DNA of 64,000 bases from positions 930,001 through 994,000 of the forward strand of contig CAWKHX010000015.1 in assembly GCA_963849605.1 (NCBI GenBank), read 5' to 3'. Source of the stretch: DASPHG01 sp963849605. Lineage in GTDB: Bacteria > Actinomycetota > Thermoleophilia > Solirubrobacterales > Thermoleophilaceae. Both the position numbers and the translations under genes were made by a program. This document shows positions 30,540-38,727 of this stretch, one piece after another; position 1 is the first letter of the stretch; every line of letters starts with the position of its first letter. The notes below the pieces were generated by a model. That model had not been told where the DNA came from. It did not search any database and saw only the letters and a list, made by a program, of their open reading frames with translations.

Positions 30540-31969
30540 AACGCGGCTCGCTCGCGCTCGTCCTCCACACGCACATGCCCTACGTGGAGGGATTCGGCAC
30601 GTGGCCGTTCGGCGAGGAGTGGCTGTGGGAGGCGGTCGCGGGCTCGTACATCCCGCTCCTCGACGTGCTGGAGGGCGCGCCGTTAACCGTGAGCCTCACG
30701 CCGGTGCTGTGCGACCAGCTCGAGGCGATGCGCGGTGACCCGGGCGACCGCTACCTGCGCTTCCTGCGCGAGATCCGGGCGCCGATCCACGCCGAGGACT
30801 CGGCCGGGCTCGACGCCACCGGCAAGCCGGAGCTCGCGACGGAGCTGCGGCGCGCCGCGCGCGACTACGTGCGCGCGGACGAGGAGTTCGAGCGCCGCGG
30901 CCGCGACCTGCTCGCGGCGTTCGCCGGCCTCGGCACGGAGCTGTGGACCTCGACGGCGACGCACGCGGTGCTGCCGCTGCTCGCGACCGACGCGGGCCTG
31001 CAGCTGCAGGTCGCGGCGGGCGTGGCCGCGCACGAGCGCCGCTTCGGCGAGGGCTGGACCGGCGGCTTCTGGCTGCCCGAGTGCGCGTACGAGCCGGGAC
31101 TCGAGCGCGACCTGGCGGAGCACGGCGTGCGGGTGTTCTGCGTCGACCAGACGGATGTGCACGGGATCGGTGCGCTCGAGCACCTCGAGCCGGTCGCGAC
31201 TGAGACCGGCCCCGTCGCCGTGCCGCTCGACTGGCAGACGGTCGAGCTCGTGTGGGGGGCGGCGGGCTACCCCTCGCACGCGGACTACCGCGACTACCAC
31301 GGGCGCACGCTGCACGACCTGAAGCCGTGGACGAACGGCGGCGAGCCCTACGACCACGCGCGCGCGCTCGAGCTTGCGCACGAGCACGCCCGCGACTTCG
31401 TCGGCCGGGCGATCGAGCGCCTCGACTCGTACGCGGCCGAGCGCGGCCGCCCGGGACTGCTCTGCTGCGCGCTCGACACCGAGCTGCTCGGCCACTGGTG
31501 GTACGAGGGCCCGGCCTGGCTGGCCGAGGTGCTGGCGGCCGCCGAGTCGGAGGGGCTCGACCTGGCGACGCTGCCGGCCGCGCTCGAGCACGTCGAGCCG
31601 GTCGAGCGCGAGCTGGCGGCCTCGACCTGGGGATCGCCGAAGGACCTCTCGACGTGGGATTCGGCGCGCGTTGCCGAGATCGCCTTCACGGCCCGAGGCG
31701 CCGAGCTGTCGACGGTCGCGGCGGCCGCGAGCGCCCGCCGGGGACCGGCGCTCGAGCGCGCCGCGCGCGAGCTGTTCGCGCTTCAGTCGAGCGATTGGGC
31801 GTTTCTCATGACGCGCGAGCTGGCCGCCGACTACCCGCTCGAGCGCGTCCGCGCGCACGCCGCGGAGCTGAGCGCCGCCCTCGGGGCTCTAGACTCAGCG
31901 CCGCTGCCGGACCCAGAGCTGCGCTCACTCGCGCCCCTGCTCGACCTGGCACCGCTCGTGTCGCCGTGA
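30536..31969 (+). CDS. GH57 1,4-alpha-glucan branching enzyme-like protein
   Basis: A 477-aa glycoside hydrolase family 57 protein (DUF1957 branch). Catalytic landmarks are the N-terminal LALVLHTHMPYVEGFGTWPF, the nucleophile Glu in GGFWLPECAYEPGLERDLA and the acid/base Asp in LLCCALDTELLGHWWYEGPA. Members form alpha-1,6 branches in glycogen-like glucans. Length is a little shorter than the usual 520-530 aa. The 4-nt overlaps on both sides, with a methyltransferase before and a GT4 glycosyltransferase after, indicate a dedicated alpha-glucan operon. Amylase-type hydrolysis is the alternative activity of this family. Confidence 0.9.
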   Translation: MKRGSLALVLHTHMPYVEGFGTWPFGEEWLWEAVAGSYIPLLDVLEGAPLTVSLTPVLCDQLEAMRGDPGDRYLRFLREIRAPIHAEDSAGLDATGKPELATELRRAARDYVRADEEFERRGRDLLAAFAGLGTELWTSTATHAVLPLLATDAGLQLQVAAGVAAHERRFGEGWTGGFWLPECAYEPGLERDLAEHGVRVFCVDQTDVHGIGALEHLEPVATETGPVAVPLDWQTVELVWGAAGYPSHADYRDYHGRTLHDLKPWTNGGEPYDHARALELAHEHARDFVGRAIERLDSYAAERGRPGLLCCALDTELLGHWWYEGPAWLAEVLAAAESEGLDLATLPAALEHVEPVERELAASTWGSPKDLSTWDSARVAEIAFTARGAELSTVAAAASARRGPALERAARELFALQSSDWAFLMTRELAADYPLERVRAHAAELSAALGALDSAPLPDPELRSLAPLLDLAPLVSP

Positions 31970-33156
31970 CCAACATGCGCCCGCTGATCCTCTCCTGGGA
32001 GTACCCGCCGTTGATCGAAGGCGGTCTTGCGCGTCACGTGCGCAAGCTCGCCGAGAACCTCGCCGATCAGGGCGTCGAGCCGCACGTCCTCACCCGCGGC
32101 CACGAGGAGTCGCCGGCGGAGGAGGAGGTCAACGGCGTCCTCGTGCATCGCGTGCGCGAGCCGAAGCGCCCGGGCGAGCTGGGCGAGTTCGTCACCTGGA
32201 TCGAGCACATGAACGCCGACATGCTCGCGGCGGGCGTCGAGCTGGGGGACAGGTACGACTTCGACATCGTCCACGGGCACGACTGGCTCGTCGCCGTCGC
32301 GGGCGACCACCTCGCGAAACGGTTCCGCTGCCCGTTCGCCGTCACGATCCACGCGACCGAGTACGGCCGCCATCAGGGCTGGGTGGAGAAGCACCCGCAG
32401 TCGCACATCCACGGCGTCGAGCGCTGGATGGCCAACCGCGCCGAGCGCGTGATCACATGCTCGTCGTACATGCGCGAGCACGTGGCCGACATCTACGGCC
32501 TCGAGGAGGAGCGCGTCACCGTGATCCCGAACGGGATCGACCCCGACGACCTGGTCACGGTTGCGGACCTGGATGACCTGCGGCTGCAGTTCGCCCAACC
32601 GGACGAGCAACTCGTGCTGCTGGTCGGCAGGCTCGTCTACGAGAAGGGGTTCCAGCTCGCGCTGGAGGCGCTGCCCGGCCTGATCGAGCGGGTGGGCAAG
32701 GTCCGCTTCCTCGTCGCCGGCTCGGGCACGCACGAGCAGGAGCTGCGCCAGCAGGCGACCGAGCTCGGGCTCGACGACCACGGCACGTTCCTCGGCTGGA
32801 TCGGCGACGACGTGCTGCACTCGCTCTACCGGATCGCCGACCTCACGGTCGTGCCGTCGATCTACGAGCCCTTCGGCCTGGTCGCGCTCGAGGCGATGGC
32901 GTCGGGATGCCCCTGCCTGGTCGCTGACACCGGCGGCCTCCGCGAGGTTGTTCCCAATGAGGACGTCGGGCTGCGCTTCGAGGCGCGCGACCCGCAGTCG
33001 CTATCGGCGATGGCCGAGCGCCTCCTGACCGAAGCCGATTTGCGCGACCGGCTCGTGGCGGAGGCCTCCGAGCACGTGCTCACGTTCGACTGGGCCGACG
33101 TCGCCCGCCAGGCGCGGGCCGTCTACGCCGAGCTCGCCGGCTCGGTCGTGAGCTAG
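31966..33156 (+). CDS. GT4 glycosyltransferase, glycogen/maltose-1-P synthase-like
   Basis: A 396-aa retaining glycosyltransferase. The start is GTG at 31966, overlapping the GH57 stop as GTGA; ATG at 31975 is the alternative. The N-terminal domain opens RPLILSWEYPPLIEGGLARH with the Gly-rich acceptor loop. The C-terminal GT4 domain shows VTVIPNGIDPDDL, LVLLVGRLVYEKGFQLALEA and VVPSIYEPFGLVALEAMASG with the donor-binding EPFGLVALE motif. This resembles GlgM/glycogen-synthase-like actinobacterial enzymes. Paired with a GH57 branching enzyme it would elongate an alpha-1,4 glucan. Donor (ADP-glucose, UDP-glucose) is not readable. Confidence 0.9.
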   Translation: MTNMRPLILSWEYPPLIEGGLARHVRKLAENLADQGVEPHVLTRGHEESPAEEEVNGVLVHRVREPKRPGELGEFVTWIEHMNADMLAAGVELGDRYDFDIVHGHDWLVAVAGDHLAKRFRCPFAVTIHATEYGRHQGWVEKHPQSHIHGVERWMANRAERVITCSSYMREHVADIYGLEEERVTVIPNGIDPDDLVTVADLDDLRLQFAQPDEQLVLLVGRLVYEKGFQLALEALPGLIERVGKVRFLVAGSGTHEQELRQQATELGLDDHGTFLGWIGDDVLHSLYRIADLTVVPSIYEPFGLVALEAMASGCPCLVADTGGLREVVPNEDVGLRFEARDPQSLSAMAERLLTEADLRDRLVAEASEHVLTFDWADVARQARAVYAELAGSVVS

Positions 33157-34226
33157 GCCGCGAGCTTCTCGAGCTCGTCGACGGCTTCGACGTGCGGGGA
33201 GTCGTCGTTGTCCGCGATCAACTCCAACACCGCTTCCTCGGCGCGGCCGTGGATCGACCCGAGGTCGGGCTCCTCGCCTAGTTCCGGCAGCACGCCGCTG
33301 ATCGTCAGCCCGGAGTCGAAGCGGTCGAAGATGCGTGGGTCGATGTAGGACGCGCGGCAGACGGCGGGAGTGTTGCCGAGGTAGTGCGAGACCTCCTTGA
33401 CGGCGCGCGTGACGGCCCGCTTGCGCGCAGTCTTGGAGCCGCCAGCGGCCGGACCCGATACCGCCAGCGCGACCGCGGCCAGCAGGGTGGCGTTCCAGGT
33501 GCGGAAAGCCTTCGCCGAGAAGTCGTCGTGTGCCACGGCCTTGATGTATCCGTTGATGTCCTCCGAGCGGACGTCGGTCCAGCGGCGGCCGGCCTTGTAG
33601 GCGAGCAACTCGTCACCGCCCCCGCGGCGGCGCTTGAGCATCTGCACGATCTCGAACACCTCGGGGTCGACGATCGACTGCTCGCGGCGCTTGCCGCTCT
33701 TGGCCGGGTAGTCGAACCGGATCAGCTCGGGCTCCGTAAGGGTGACGTGCTCCTTGCGCATCGTCGCGAGGCCGTACGAGTCGTTCGACTCGGCGTAGTC
33801 CTCGCCGCCGATCCGGAAGAAGCCGCGGTCCAGCAGCCGCACGGCGCACGCGAGCACGCGCTCCTGGTCGAGCTCGTCGCGACGCAGGTCCCGCTTCACG
33901 CGGCGGCGCAGCTGTGGCAGGCAGCGCGCGAACCTCACCATCTCGTCGAACTTCTCCTGGTCGCGCCGCTCGCGCCACTTGCGGTGGTAGACGTACTGCT
34001 TGCGGCCGCGCGCGTCGATGCCCGTGGCCTGGATGTGGCCCATCGGAAACGGGCAGACCCACACGTCCTTCCAAGCGGGCGGGATCACGAGCTCGCCGAT
34101 CCGCTCCAGGACTTCCGGATCCTCGACCCGCATTTCGTCCTGGTCGACGTATTCGAACCCGCGACCGCGTCGGCGACGGCTGATGCCGGGCGCCGAGCAG
34201 TCAACTCTGCGCAACCGGCTGCTCAC
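33153..34226 (-). CDS. DNA topoisomerase IB
   Basis: A 357-aa type IB topoisomerase of the poxvirus/bacterial class, which relaxes supercoils through a 3'-phosphotyrosine intermediate. The N-terminal domain is recognisable by RGRGFEYVDQDE, VIPPAWKDVWVCPFPMGHIQ and ATGIDARGRKQYVYHRKWRE. The catalytic domain has the Arg/Lys region GKRREQSIVDPEVFEIVQML and the active-site Tyr in TPAVCRASYIDPRIFDRF. Length is in the normal range. The start is probably GTG at 34226. The stop overlaps the GT4 stop tail-to-tail by 4 nt. Confidence 0.94.
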   Translation of the reverse strand: MSSRLRRVDCSAPGISRRRRGRGFEYVDQDEMRVEDPEVLERIGELVIPPAWKDVWVCPFPMGHIQATGIDARGRKQYVYHRKWRERRDQEKFDEMVRFARCLPQLRRRVKRDLRRDELDQERVLACAVRLLDRGFFRIGGEDYAESNDSYGLATMRKEHVTLTEPELIRFDYPAKSGKRREQSIVDPEVFEIVQMLKRRRGGGDELLAYKAGRRWTDVRSEDINGYIKAVAHDDFSAKAFRTWNATLLAAVALAVSGPAAGGSKTARKRAVTRAVKEVSHYLGNTPAVCRASYIDPRIFDRFDSGLTISGVLPELGEEPDLGSIHGRAEEAVLELIADNDDSPHVEAVDELEKLAA

Positions 34227-34270
34227 AGATTGGGGGGTACCCGCCGGTGGTCCTGGGGTAACAACAGCCC

Positions 34271-34414
34271 ATGACCATCACCCTCGAAGTCCCAAGTCCT
34301 GGCGCACCCGACCAGCCACTCCCGTCGCCGGGCGGCCCGGAGACCCCAGATACGCCCATCGAGCCCGAGCCGGCCCCGCCGGTCGAGACGCCGCCGGACT
34401 CGCCGCCCGGCTAG
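34271..34414 (+). CDS. Tiny proline-rich protein (47 aa), tentative
   Basis: An ATG ORF between the divergently reading topoisomerase gene and the end of the sigma-factor gene. It starts MTITLEVPSPGAPDQPLPSP and ends in VETPPDSPPG; over a third of residues are Pro and there is no signal peptide or helix. GGGGTAA about 12 nt upstream could serve as ribosome site. Its TAG abuts the stop of the convergent sigma gene. The composition could simply reflect GC-rich non-coding DNA, so the call is tentative. Confidence 0.4.
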   Translation: MTITLEVPSPGAPDQPLPSPGGPETPDTPIEPEPAPPVETPPDSPPG

Positions 34415-35464
34415 CTAGGCGGCGTCGCGCAGGCCGTCGAGCTCGCGCTCCTGCGCGAGCCGTTCGAGCGCGCGCTTCTCGAGCTTGCGCACACCCTCGG
34501 CCGACATGCCGAGCATCTGGCCCGCTTCGCGGAGCGGCGTCGGATTGTCACCGTTGATGCCGTAGCGCAGCTTCACGACCTTGCGCTCCTGCTCGGGCAG
34601 CTTGTCGAGGGCGCGGTGGAGGACCTCCTCGCGGAAGCCGATCTCGACCTCTTCGTCCGGCGTCGGCGTATCGCCCGGCAGCAGATCGCCGAACGCGGTT
34701 TCGTCGCCCTCGCCCACGGGACGGTCGAGGCTCGTCACGGTGCGCGCCGCGTCCTTCACCTCGATGACCTGCTCGACCGGTAGCTCCGTCGCCGCCGCGA
34801 CCTCTTCGTCGGTCGGGTCGCGGCCGAGCTCGGTGGAGAGCGCCGTCGTGGCGCGCGCGATCTTGCGCTCGCGCTGGCCGATGTGCACCGGGATGCGGAT
34901 CGTGCGGCCCTTGTTCGCGATCCCGCGCTGGATTGCCTCGCGGATCCAGAAGGTCGCGTAGGTCGAGAACTTGTAGCCCTTGCGCCAGTCGAACTTCTCA
35001 CTCGCGCGAATCAACCCGAGGATGCCCTCCTGGATCAGGTCGAGCAGCGACAGGTCCTGGCCCTGGTACTTCTTCGCGATCGAGACGACGAGGCGCAGGT
35101 TCGAGTTGACGAGCCGCTCCTTCGCGTCGAAATCGCCGCGCTCGATCGCCTTGGCGATCTCGATCTCCTCGTCGGCTGTGAGCAGGGGGTGGCGGCGGAT
35201 CTCGTTGAAGAAGAGCTGCAGCGCGTCCGTCGTCTGGCCGGCGACCTCGCCGTTCGACACCTTCGTCTGCCCGACGCCGTTGCGGCCGCAGTCGTCCGAG
35301 ACCTCGAGCCCGCGTGCCTCGATCCGCTCGTGGACCGCCGCGATCTGATCCTCGTCGAGCTCGAGGTCCTGGATCGCCTCGCTCAGCTCGGAGAGGTTCA
35401 CGCAGCCGATGTCCTCGCCCTTCTCGATCAGCGCGTCGACCCGGTCTGTGAGCGCGTCGGCCAT
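34415..35464 (-). CDS. Second sigma-70 family factor (group 2-like)
   Basis: A 349-aa sigma factor with the full region 1.2 to 4.2 set but a shorter, different N-terminus (ALTDRVDALIEKGEDIGCVN). Region 1.2 is TDALQLFFNEIRRHPLLTAD, region 2 has LVVSIAKKYQGQDLSLLDLI and GYKFSTYATFWIREAIQRG, region 3 IRIPVHIGQRERKIARATTA, and region 4.2 LREAGQMLGMSAEGVRKLEK. The 4.2 helix differs from the usual TRERIRQIE, so promoter -35 preference may differ from the RpoD-like factor at 12932. It resembles HrdB/SigA-like alternative factors. Divergent from a Ser/Thr kinase gene, with about 210 nt between starts. Confidence 0.92.
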   Translation of the reverse strand: MADALTDRVDALIEKGEDIGCVNLSELSEAIQDLELDEDQIAAVHERIEARGLEVSDDCGRNGVGQTKVSNGEVAGQTTDALQLFFNEIRRHPLLTADEEIEIAKAIERGDFDAKERLVNSNLRLVVSIAKKYQGQDLSLLDLIQEGILGLIRASEKFDWRKGYKFSTYATFWIREAIQRGIANKGRTIRIPVHIGQRERKIARATTALSTELGRDPTDEEVAAATELPVEQVIEVKDAARTVTSLDRPVGEGDETAFGDLLPGDTPTPDEEVEIGFREEVLHRALDKLPEQERKVVKLRYGINGDNPTPLREAGQMLGMSAEGVRKLEKRALERLAQERELDGLRDAA

Positions 35465-35537
35465 CTGTCGTTCTCTACCCCCTTTCGAGGCGGCTGGAAA
35501 CGGTGCGGTTACGCCAGCTCGATACCGGGCAACCCTC

Positions 35538-35566
35538 TTGGACAGAATCGAGGAATCCGATGAGAA
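35538..35566 (+). promoter_or_regulatory. Possible sigma-70 promoter for the Ser/Thr kinase gene
   Basis: TTGGAC (35538-35543), a 17-nt spacer and TGAGAA (35561-35566) lie about 110 nt before the kinase start, in the divergent gap 35465-35676. The -35 is good and the -10 only fair. The remainder of the gap shows GC-rich sequence without a recognised RNA. Confidence 0.35.
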
Positions 35567-35676
35567 TTCACAAGGCGAAACGGTACGGAACGGGCACTCG
35601 GCTGGGGCGGCCGCGTTTGAGCACCGCCCCGGAACGGTAAGCCGCGCCTGATGCCGACGGGGACGGCAGCGGGCCG

Positions 35677-37122
35677 CTGCTCGCCAACAGATACCGCGTG
35701 GTCGAGCGGCTCGGCGTGGGCGGGATGGCCGCTGTCTATCTCGCCCACGACGAGCGGCTCGCCCGCGACGTGGCGATCAAGCGGCTGCATCGTGGCGATC
35801 ACGAGGAGATCGATGCCCGTCGCTTCCAGCGTGAGGCGAGGCTCGGCGCATCGCTGAGCCATCCGAACCTCGTTTCGATCTTCGACACCGAGGAGGACGA
35901 CGAGTCCGTCCTGCTCGTCATGGAGTACGTCGACGGCGAGACCCTCGCCGACCTGCTCGCGCGTGGGCCCATCGACGCGGAGCGTGCCGTCCAGATCATC
36001 CGCGCTGTCGCCGGGGCGCTCGACCACGCCCACGCCGCGGGGATCGTGCACCGCGACGTCAAGCCCGCCAACGTCCTGCTCGGCCGCGACGGGGCGGTCA
36101 AGCTGGCCGACCTGGGCATCGCCAAGGCCATCGAGCGCACCGACATCACCGGCACGGGCACGGTTCTCGGCACCCCCGTGTACATGGCCCCGGAGCAGCT
36201 CCAGGGCGGCAAGCTGGGCCCGGCCGTCGACGTCTATGCCCTGGCAGCGATGGCCTTCGAGCTGCTCACCGGGCGGAAGGCGCGCCGCGGGCGGACCGCC
36301 GTGGAGATCGCGCACCAGGTCGTGAACGAGCCGCCGCCGGATCCGCGCGACGTGAACCCCGGCATCCCGGCCCCGGCCGCGGAGGCGATCCGTGCCGGGA
36401 TGGCGAAGGATCCCGCTCAGCGCCCGCATTCGGCGGTCGAGCTCGCGAAGAGGCTCGAAGGCTGCGTCGGGAAGGGGACGACGCGGCGGATGGAGCGCGC
36501 GCGCCCGGTCGCGCCGGTCCCGGTCACGCCGCGCGAGGGGGCCCCGTCCTACCTCGTGAGGCCGACTCGGCGCATCCGCTGGGTGCCGATCGCAGGGCTC
36601 GTCGCCGTCGCACTGGCGGCCATCGCGATCGCACTCGCCTCAGGCGGGGGCGACGACTCCCCGCAGCCGGTTGCCGACGACGGCAAGCAGGCGGCGAAGA
36701 AGGACAGCGCGGAGCAGAGCAGCCCGCTGCCGACGGAGACCGACGAGCCGGCGGCACCCGCGCCGGCCGCGGAGGAGCCGGCCGAGGAACCGGCGCTCGA
36801 CGGCGTTCCCACGCCGAGCGGTGCGGGCGGCACGGCCGAGGCCGAGCGGCTGCACCTGGACGGCTACGCCGCGCTCCAGGCGGGCGACTACGACAGGGCG
36901 ATCGATCTCAACACGCAGGCGATCGAGGCGTTCCCGGAGGGGACCACCTGGGAGGACGACATCAACTACGCGTACGCGCTGTACAGCCTCGGCAGAGCGC
37001 TTCGCCTGGCGGGGCGACCCGACGAGGCGATCCCCGTGCTGGAGGCGAGGAGCCGGATTCCGAACCAGACCGATACGGTCCAGCACGAGCTCGACCTGGC
37101 GCGGGCGCAGGCGGGCGAATAG
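35677..37122 (+). CDS. Membrane Ser/Thr protein kinase with TPR-like sensor
   Basis: A PASTA-less Hanks-type kinase of about 481 aa. The kinase domain (about 1-265) has RLGVGGMAAVYLAHD, the VAIKRLH lysine, catalytic IVHRDVKPANVLLGRDG, metal loop LADLGIAKAIE and MAPEQLQGG. A single transmembrane helix (IAGLVAVALAAIAIALASGG) follows, then a Pro/Glu linker and an extracytoplasmic region with TPR-like repeats (LHLDGYAALQAGDYDRAIDL; ALYSLGRALRLAGRPDEAIP). The 5' end is unsettled: the frame is blocked by TAA at 35638 and offers only CTG at 35677 (LLANRYRVVERLG). Restoring one base after the ATG at 35651 would give a standard MPDGDGSGPLLANRY start. Confidence 0.92.
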   Translation: MLANRYRVVERLGVGGMAAVYLAHDERLARDVAIKRLHRGDHEEIDARRFQREARLGASLSHPNLVSIFDTEEDDESVLLVMEYVDGETLADLLARGPIDAERAVQIIRAVAGALDHAHAAGIVHRDVKPANVLLGRDGAVKLADLGIAKAIERTDITGTGTVLGTPVYMAPEQLQGGKLGPAVDVYALAAMAFELLTGRKARRGRTAVEIAHQVVNEPPPDPRDVNPGIPAPAAEAIRAGMAKDPAQRPHSAVELAKRLEGCVGKGTTRRMERARPVAPVPVTPREGAPSYLVRPTRRIRWVPIAGLVAVALAAIAIALASGGGDDSPQPVADDGKQAAKKDSAEQSSPLPTETDEPAAPAPAAEEPAEEPALDGVPTPSGAGGTAEAERLHLDGYAALQAGDYDRAIDLNTQAIEAFPEGTTWEDDINYAYALYSLGRALRLAGRPDEAIPVLEARSRIPNQTDTVQHELDLARAQAGE

Positions 37123-37184
37123 CCCTGTTTGCAGGGAGTTTCTCGTGCGTTTTGCCCGATCCCACCCCGGGCATTGCATTAGTA

Positions 37185-37323
37185 GACCTTCTTTTCGGAG
37201 GCAGAGGAGAGGTCAACGAACTAGTCCCCAACAACTAGTTCCCCCGGCCGCCGCAGCGGCTTACGAACAAGGCGGCCACAGGCGAAGGGCCCGGCAATGA
37301 TTGCCGGGCCTTTCGCACTTTTT
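37185..37323 (+). ncRNA. Candidate structured small RNA, four consecutive hairpins
   Basis: Between the kinase and acyltransferase genes. In order: GACCTTCTTT (from 37185) pairs with AGGAGAGGTC (to 37214) with one mismatch; GAACTAG (37218-37224) with CTAGTTC (37235-37241); GGCCGCC (37246-37252) with GGCGGCC (37271-37277); then a strong terminator at 37282-37323. A possible promoter, TTGCCC (37152) and TGCATT (37175) with 17-nt spacing, would start transcription at about 37186. No ORF fits. I cannot match it to a known RNA family. Confidence 0.5.
37282..37323 (+). terminator. Strong intrinsic terminator
   Basis: GCGAAGGGCCCGGCAA and TTGCCGGGCCTTTCGC form a 16-bp stem with one G-U pair and a 3-nt loop, followed by ACTTTTT. 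It reads on the plus strand, ending either the kinase transcript or the candidate small RNA. A weaker hairpin, CCCTG-TTTG-CAGGG, sits just after the kinase stop at 37125-37138. Confidence 0.85.
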
Positions 37324-37327
37324 ACGC

Positions 37328-37966
37328 CTATTCGAAGCGCATCTCGCGCGGCTCGTCGCGCATCCGCAGGACACGCGCGGGAACGCCGCCGACGACCGCG
37401 TTCGCGGGTACGTCCTTCGTCACCACCGAGTTCGTCCCGATCACGGCGTTGTCGCCGACCGTGACGCCGCGCAGGATGCACGCGCCGTATCCGATCCAGA
37501 CGTTGTTCCCGACGCGGACGTCGCGCTTGTAGATGCCCTGGAGCCTGATCGGGCGGTCGACCTCAACCGTCCCGTGGTCGAAGTCGATCAGCATCACCCG
37601 GTCGGCGATCACGCACTCACGGCCGATCGACACGTGCTGGTAGGCCGAGATCGTGCACTCCTGGCCGAGCACCGTCTTGGCGCCGATCGACACGACCCCC
37701 TCATGGCAGCGGATCTTCGTGCCGTGCCCGAGCCACGACCAGCGGCCCAGCTCGATCTGCCCGCGGGGCCCGATCTGGAGGACGACGCCGCGCGGGATGA
37801 ACGCGAGCCCGTCGAGCTTCAGGCGGCGCCCGTAGCTCGACAGATACCTGCGCCGCAGGAGCAGCGCGATCAGCCACACGTACTTCGGGGTGAGCATCCG
37901 GTGGGCACGCATGAAGCGCAGCAGAGTCAGCGGGCCTCCATGCAGGGGGGCGGGTGGTGGTCGCAC
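37328..37966 (-). CDS. Left-handed beta-helix O-acyltransferase
   Basis: A 212-aa hexapeptide-repeat acyltransferase of the maltose/serine O-acetyltransferase class. Repeated hexads run from about residue 60 to 195: VVLQIGPRGQIELGRWSWLG, VSIGAKTVLGQECTISAYQH, VRVGNNVWIGYGACILRGVT, VGDNAVIGTNSVVTKDVPAN and the terminal VVGGVPARVLR. The N-terminal part is basic and Leu-rich and may be a membrane-surface anchor. Such enzymes acetylate sugars of surface polysaccharides. Acceptor unknown. The start is GTG or ATG near 37966, just before the divergent ABC exporter genes. Confidence 0.9.
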   Translation of the reverse strand: MRPPPAPLHGGPLTLLRFMRAHRMLTPKYVWLIALLLRRRYLSSYGRRLKLDGLAFIPRGVVLQIGPRGQIELGRWSWLGHGTKIRCHEGVVSIGAKTVLGQECTISAYQHVSIGRECVIADRVMLIDFDHGTVEVDRPIRLQGIYKRDVRVGNNVWIGYGACILRGVTVGDNAVIGTNSVVTKDVPANAVVGGVPARVLRMRDEPREMRFE

Positions 37967-37992
37967 GGACGCGCAAGCTAACGTGCGAAGCG

Positions 37993-38727
37993 ATGTCTGA
38001 CGCCTCTCCCGCGATCGTCTCTGCCCGTGACGTCCACCGCCGCTACGGCGAGGGGGACACCGCCGTTGACGCTCTCCGCGGCGTCTCGGTCGACTTCACC
38101 GCGGGGCGCTTCACGGCCATCATGGGGCCCTCCGGGTCCGGCAAGTCGACGCTGATGAACGTGCTCGCGGGCCTCGACCGGCCAACGGCCGGCACGGTGA
38201 CGCTCGACGGCGTCGACATCACGGGCCTCGACGACGGAAAGCTGACCCAGCTCCGCCGCGACAAGCTCGGGTTCGTCTTCCAGTTCTTCAACCTGCTCCC
38301 GGTCCTGACCGCCGAGGAGAACATCGTGCTGCCGCTGTCGATCGCCGGGCGCGATCCCGACAAGGCCTGGGTCGATCAGCTGATCGCGACGATCGGCCTC
38401 GACGATCGCCGCACGCACCGCCCGTCACAGCTGTCGGGCGGTCAGCAGCAGCGCGTCGCGATCGCGCGCGCGCTCGCGTCCAGGCCGGCGGTGATATTCG
38501 CCGACGAGCCGACGGGCAACCTCGACTCGAAGGCCAGTGACGACATCCTCGTGCTGCTGAGGCGCGCGGTCGACGAGTTCGGCCAGACGGTCGTCATGGT
38601 CACCCACGATGCGCACGCGGCGTCGTTCGCCGACCAGCTCGTCGTGCTCGTGGATGGGCAGGTGGTCGAGGATCGCGAGGCGCCGGACGCCGACGAGATC
38701 CTCGACGTCATGAAGTCCGTCGCCTGA
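37993..38727 (+). CDS. ABC transporter ATP-binding protein, MacB/LolD type
   Basis: A 244-aa ATPase subunit from the ATG at 37993 (MSDASPAIVSARDVHRRYGE). Walker A is IMGPSGSGKSTLMNVLAGLD, the Q-loop is FVFQFFNLLPVLTAEEN, the signature is LSGGQQQRVAIARALASRP and Walker B VIFADEPTGNLDS, followed by the H-loop VMVTHDAHAA. This is the MacB/LolD/FtsE-like class that works with FtsX-fold permeases as mechanotransmission exporters. The next gene, overlapping by one base (TGATG), is such a permease, so the two form a complete transporter. Substrate unknown; peptides, lipids or lipoproteins are family options. Confidence 0.95.
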   Translation: MSDASPAIVSARDVHRRYGEGDTAVDALRGVSVDFTAGRFTAIMGPSGSGKSTLMNVLAGLDRPTAGTVTLDGVDITGLDDGKLTQLRRDKLGFVFQFFNLLPVLTAEENIVLPLSIAGRDPDKAWVDQLIATIGLDDRRTHRPSQLSGGQQQRVAIARALASRPAVIFADEPTGNLDSKASDDILVLLRRAVDEFGQTVVMVTHDAHAASFADQLVVLVDGQVVEDREAPDADEILDVMKSVA

